64,000 nt of DNA from Bacillota bacterium. Lineage in GTDB: Bacteria; Bacillota; Bacilli; Bacillales; Cytobacillaceae. The DNA lies in contig JAUZPL010000007.1 in the NCBI GenBank assembly GCA_030705955.1, positions 28,955-92,954 on the forward strand. The letters are read 5' to 3'. The notes below the pieces were generated by a model. The model was not told the origin of the DNA and searched no databases. It worked only from the letters and a program-made list of their open reading frames with translations. Positions within the stretch are counted from its first letter, which is position 1, and every line of letters starts with the position of its first letter. The position numbers were made by a program, and so were the translations under genes. Below, piece by piece: positions 62,841 through 64,000 of this stretch.

Positions 62841-62886
62841 AAAAGAGCAATTCCTAAAGGTTAAACTTCTAGGAATTGCTCTTTTG
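62841..62886 (+). terminator. terminator of ypuI
   Basis: AAAAGAGCAATTCCTA (62841-62856) and TAGGAATTGCTCTTTT (62870-62885) form a perfect 16-bp stem. Confidence 0.9.
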
Positions 62887-62956
62887 TTTTTCTAAAAAGA
62901 ATAATCCTTCTGTAACCCCATACCTTTTATTAGACGGGAAAGAAAGGGCGGATCAT

Positions 62957-63847
62957 ATGGATCGATTTAGTAAATATGTTAAGGAAATGTTTGAATGGAA
63001 TGAGGAAATGAGAGACTTTCTTGAATCAGAAAAAGTAGGGGAGGAATCAGAGCTTTGGGGAAAGCTAAATGGTTTTACAGAGATGATGGAAGGATTAGGG
63101 CATCCATTATCAGATTTAGATCTTTTAAATTTGCAGACAAAGGCAGACACCATACAACAAGAAATGGAAGAATATTTTAAGAGGAAACAAGTTATTGGAG
63201 ATATTTGGATGATGGGCACATCACTCCCTGCTGGAGGACATACTTTACCTGATCTACCATATCCATACCAAGCCCTTGAACCATATATTTCAGAGGAGAT
63301 CATGAAGATTCATCATGATGTTCATCATCGAGCATATGTTGACGGCCTAAATAAAGCTGAATTGAGTATTAAAAAAGCGAGGGAAGAAAATGACTTTTCC
63401 CTTATTAATTATTGGACCCGTGAATTAGCTTTCCATGGCTCTGGACATTATCTACATACTATATTTTGGAAAAACATGATACCACAAGGGACTGTTGGTC
63501 CACATGGAAGTCTAATTACTGAAATAAATAGCTATTTTTCCTCTTTTGAGTTATTTCAAAAACATTTTTCTGAAGTAGCAAATCGTATTCAGGGAAATGG
63601 TTGGGCGTTATTGGTGTGGTCCCCACGCTCTCGGCATCTTGAAATCTTACAAGCAGAAAACCACCATTTTTTTACCCAATGGGACACTATTCCAATCCTT
63701 GTTCTTGATGTATGGGAACATGCCTATTATCTTCAATACAAAAATAATCGGAAGCAGTACATTGAAAATTGGTGGAAACTCATTAACTGGAACGATGTAG
63801 AGCTGAGGTTTGAAAAAGCATCTGAATTAAAATGGCAAGAATTTTAA
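62957..63847 (+). CDS. sodF: Fe/Mn-type superoxide dismutase with N-terminal extension (SodF-like)
   Basis: Converts superoxide to peroxide and oxygen; 296 aa, longer than the usual 200. An N-terminal helical extension of about 95 residues (NEEMRDFLESEKVG...EEYFKRKQ) precedes the SOD domain. That domain holds LPDLPYPYQALEPYISEEIMKIHHDVHH, LAFHGSGHYLHTIFW and the C-terminal DVWEHAYYLQYKNNRKQYIENWW. The metal ligands (His, His, Asp, His) are all present. This architecture resembles B. subtilis SodF. ATG 62957 is chosen, after AAAGGG. Confidence 0.92.
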   Translation: MDRFSKYVKEMFEWNEEMRDFLESEKVGEESELWGKLNGFTEMMEGLGHPLSDLDLLNLQTKADTIQQEMEEYFKRKQVIGDIWMMGTSLPAGGHTLPDLPYPYQALEPYISEEIMKIHHDVHHRAYVDGLNKAELSIKKAREENDFSLINYWTRELAFHGSGHYLHTIFWKNMIPQGTVGPHGSLITEINSYFSSFELFQKHFSEVANRIQGNGWALLVWSPRSRHLEILQAENHHFFTQWDTIPILVLDVWEHAYYLQYKNNRKQYIENWWKLINWNDVELRFEKASELKWQEF

Positions 63848-63880
63848 TTTTTAAAAAGAGAAAACAAATAAGGTTTTCTC

Positions 63881-63922
63881 AGATTGTCGAGAAAGGGGTA
63901 TTTTTTCTCGGCAATCTTTTTT
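63881..63922 (+). terminator. terminator of sodF
   Basis: AGATTGTCGAGAAA (63881-63894) and TTTCTCGGCAATCT (63904-63917) pair over 14 bp with one wobble and are followed by TTTTTATTTT. Confidence 0.88.
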
Positions 63923-63960
63923 ATTTTGGACAAAAAAGGCAAAACCTCATAAACGGGCAA

Positions 63961-64000
63961 GTTGATTTCCGCTCCAGACGCTCGCTTTCCGCGGGCGGAA
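63961..64000. repeat. Start of a dispersed GC-rich intergenic repeat (cut by window end)
   Basis: GTTGATTTCCGCTCCAGACG... and GCTTTCCGCGGGCGG are far more GC-rich than the surroundings. They resemble a short repeat common between genes in many Bacillaceae genomes. Only the first 40 bp are inside the window. Confidence 0.6.

Overview
The window is a stretch of low-GC Bacillaceae chromosome from an endospore former related to Bacillus, Neobacillus or Mesobacillus. This rests on the sporulation cassettes spoIIM, dacF-spoIIAA-spoIIAB-sigF, spoVA-lysA and mciZ, on CcpA-type cre sites, a T-box leader and strong GGAGG ribosome sites, and on gene order that largely follows the B. subtilis yqj-yqk-spoIIA-spoVA-lysA-scpAB region. 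I found no rRNA, tRNA, CRISPR array, intact insertion sequence or prophage.

Layout. 1-8 kb: the end of a cheW-like gene, dinB, zwf, rnz, an unrecognised membrane/secreted pair, namA and proI with its T-box. 8-20 kb: yqjP, ansR and the ansAB-type asparaginase/aspartase operon, an MFS exporter with a divergent HxlR regulator, a quinone oxidoreductase with yqjQ, yqzH, an SOS-type Y-family polymerase (yqjW) split by a one-base frameshift, yqjX, a CDGSH protein, yqkB and yqkD. 20-41 kb: a catabolic block of about 21 kb between yqkD and yqkE, which are close neighbours in B. subtilis. It holds HMG-CoA lyase with a divergent 3-oxoacid CoA-transferase pair. It then holds a glucitol-type PTS (gutM, srlA, srlE, srlB), a SAF-domain NAD(P) oxidoreductase, a complete acetoin-dehydrogenase-like E1/E2/E3 complex and two SorC-family regulators. 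It ends with a galactitol-type PTS around an AraD-like L-ribulose-5-phosphate 4-epimerase, with a frameshifted PRD regulator and a HAD phosphatase. 41-64 kb: conserved backbone again: yqkE, grpB-like, yqkF, mciZ, nudF, yqxK (EndoQ), spoIIM, fur, yqzK, xerD, deoB-punA-pdp, dacF-spoIIA, a short spoVA operon, lysA, ribT, ypuF, a yjcZ-type microprotein, scpAB, ypuI, sodF, and the start of a dispersed repeat.

How the genes work together. The most interesting part is 22.8-33.0 kb. Three separate sigma-A promoters (before gutM, before the SAF oxidoreductase and before the E1-alpha gene) each carry copies of one operator half-site, ACAAATG/CATTTGT. At two of them the site is an inverted repeat with an identical 13-nt spacer. 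This links PTS import, the unusual oxidoreductase and the TPP/lipoyl 2-oxo-acid (acetoin-type) dehydrogenase complex into one regulon. No ordinary sorbitol-6-phosphate dehydrogenase is present, so the substrate is probably not plain sorbitol and the route may be undescribed. The neighbouring galactitol-type PTS plus a 4-epimerase, with no kinase or isomerase, would suit direct use of L-ribulose or a related pentulose.

Other points of note are a perfect 10-bp inverted repeat around the spoIIAA ribosome site and start codon, a spoVA operon without spoVAC, spoVAD and spoVAEb, two single-base frameshifts in A-rich runs, and a diverged direct repeat flanking ypuF and yjcZ.
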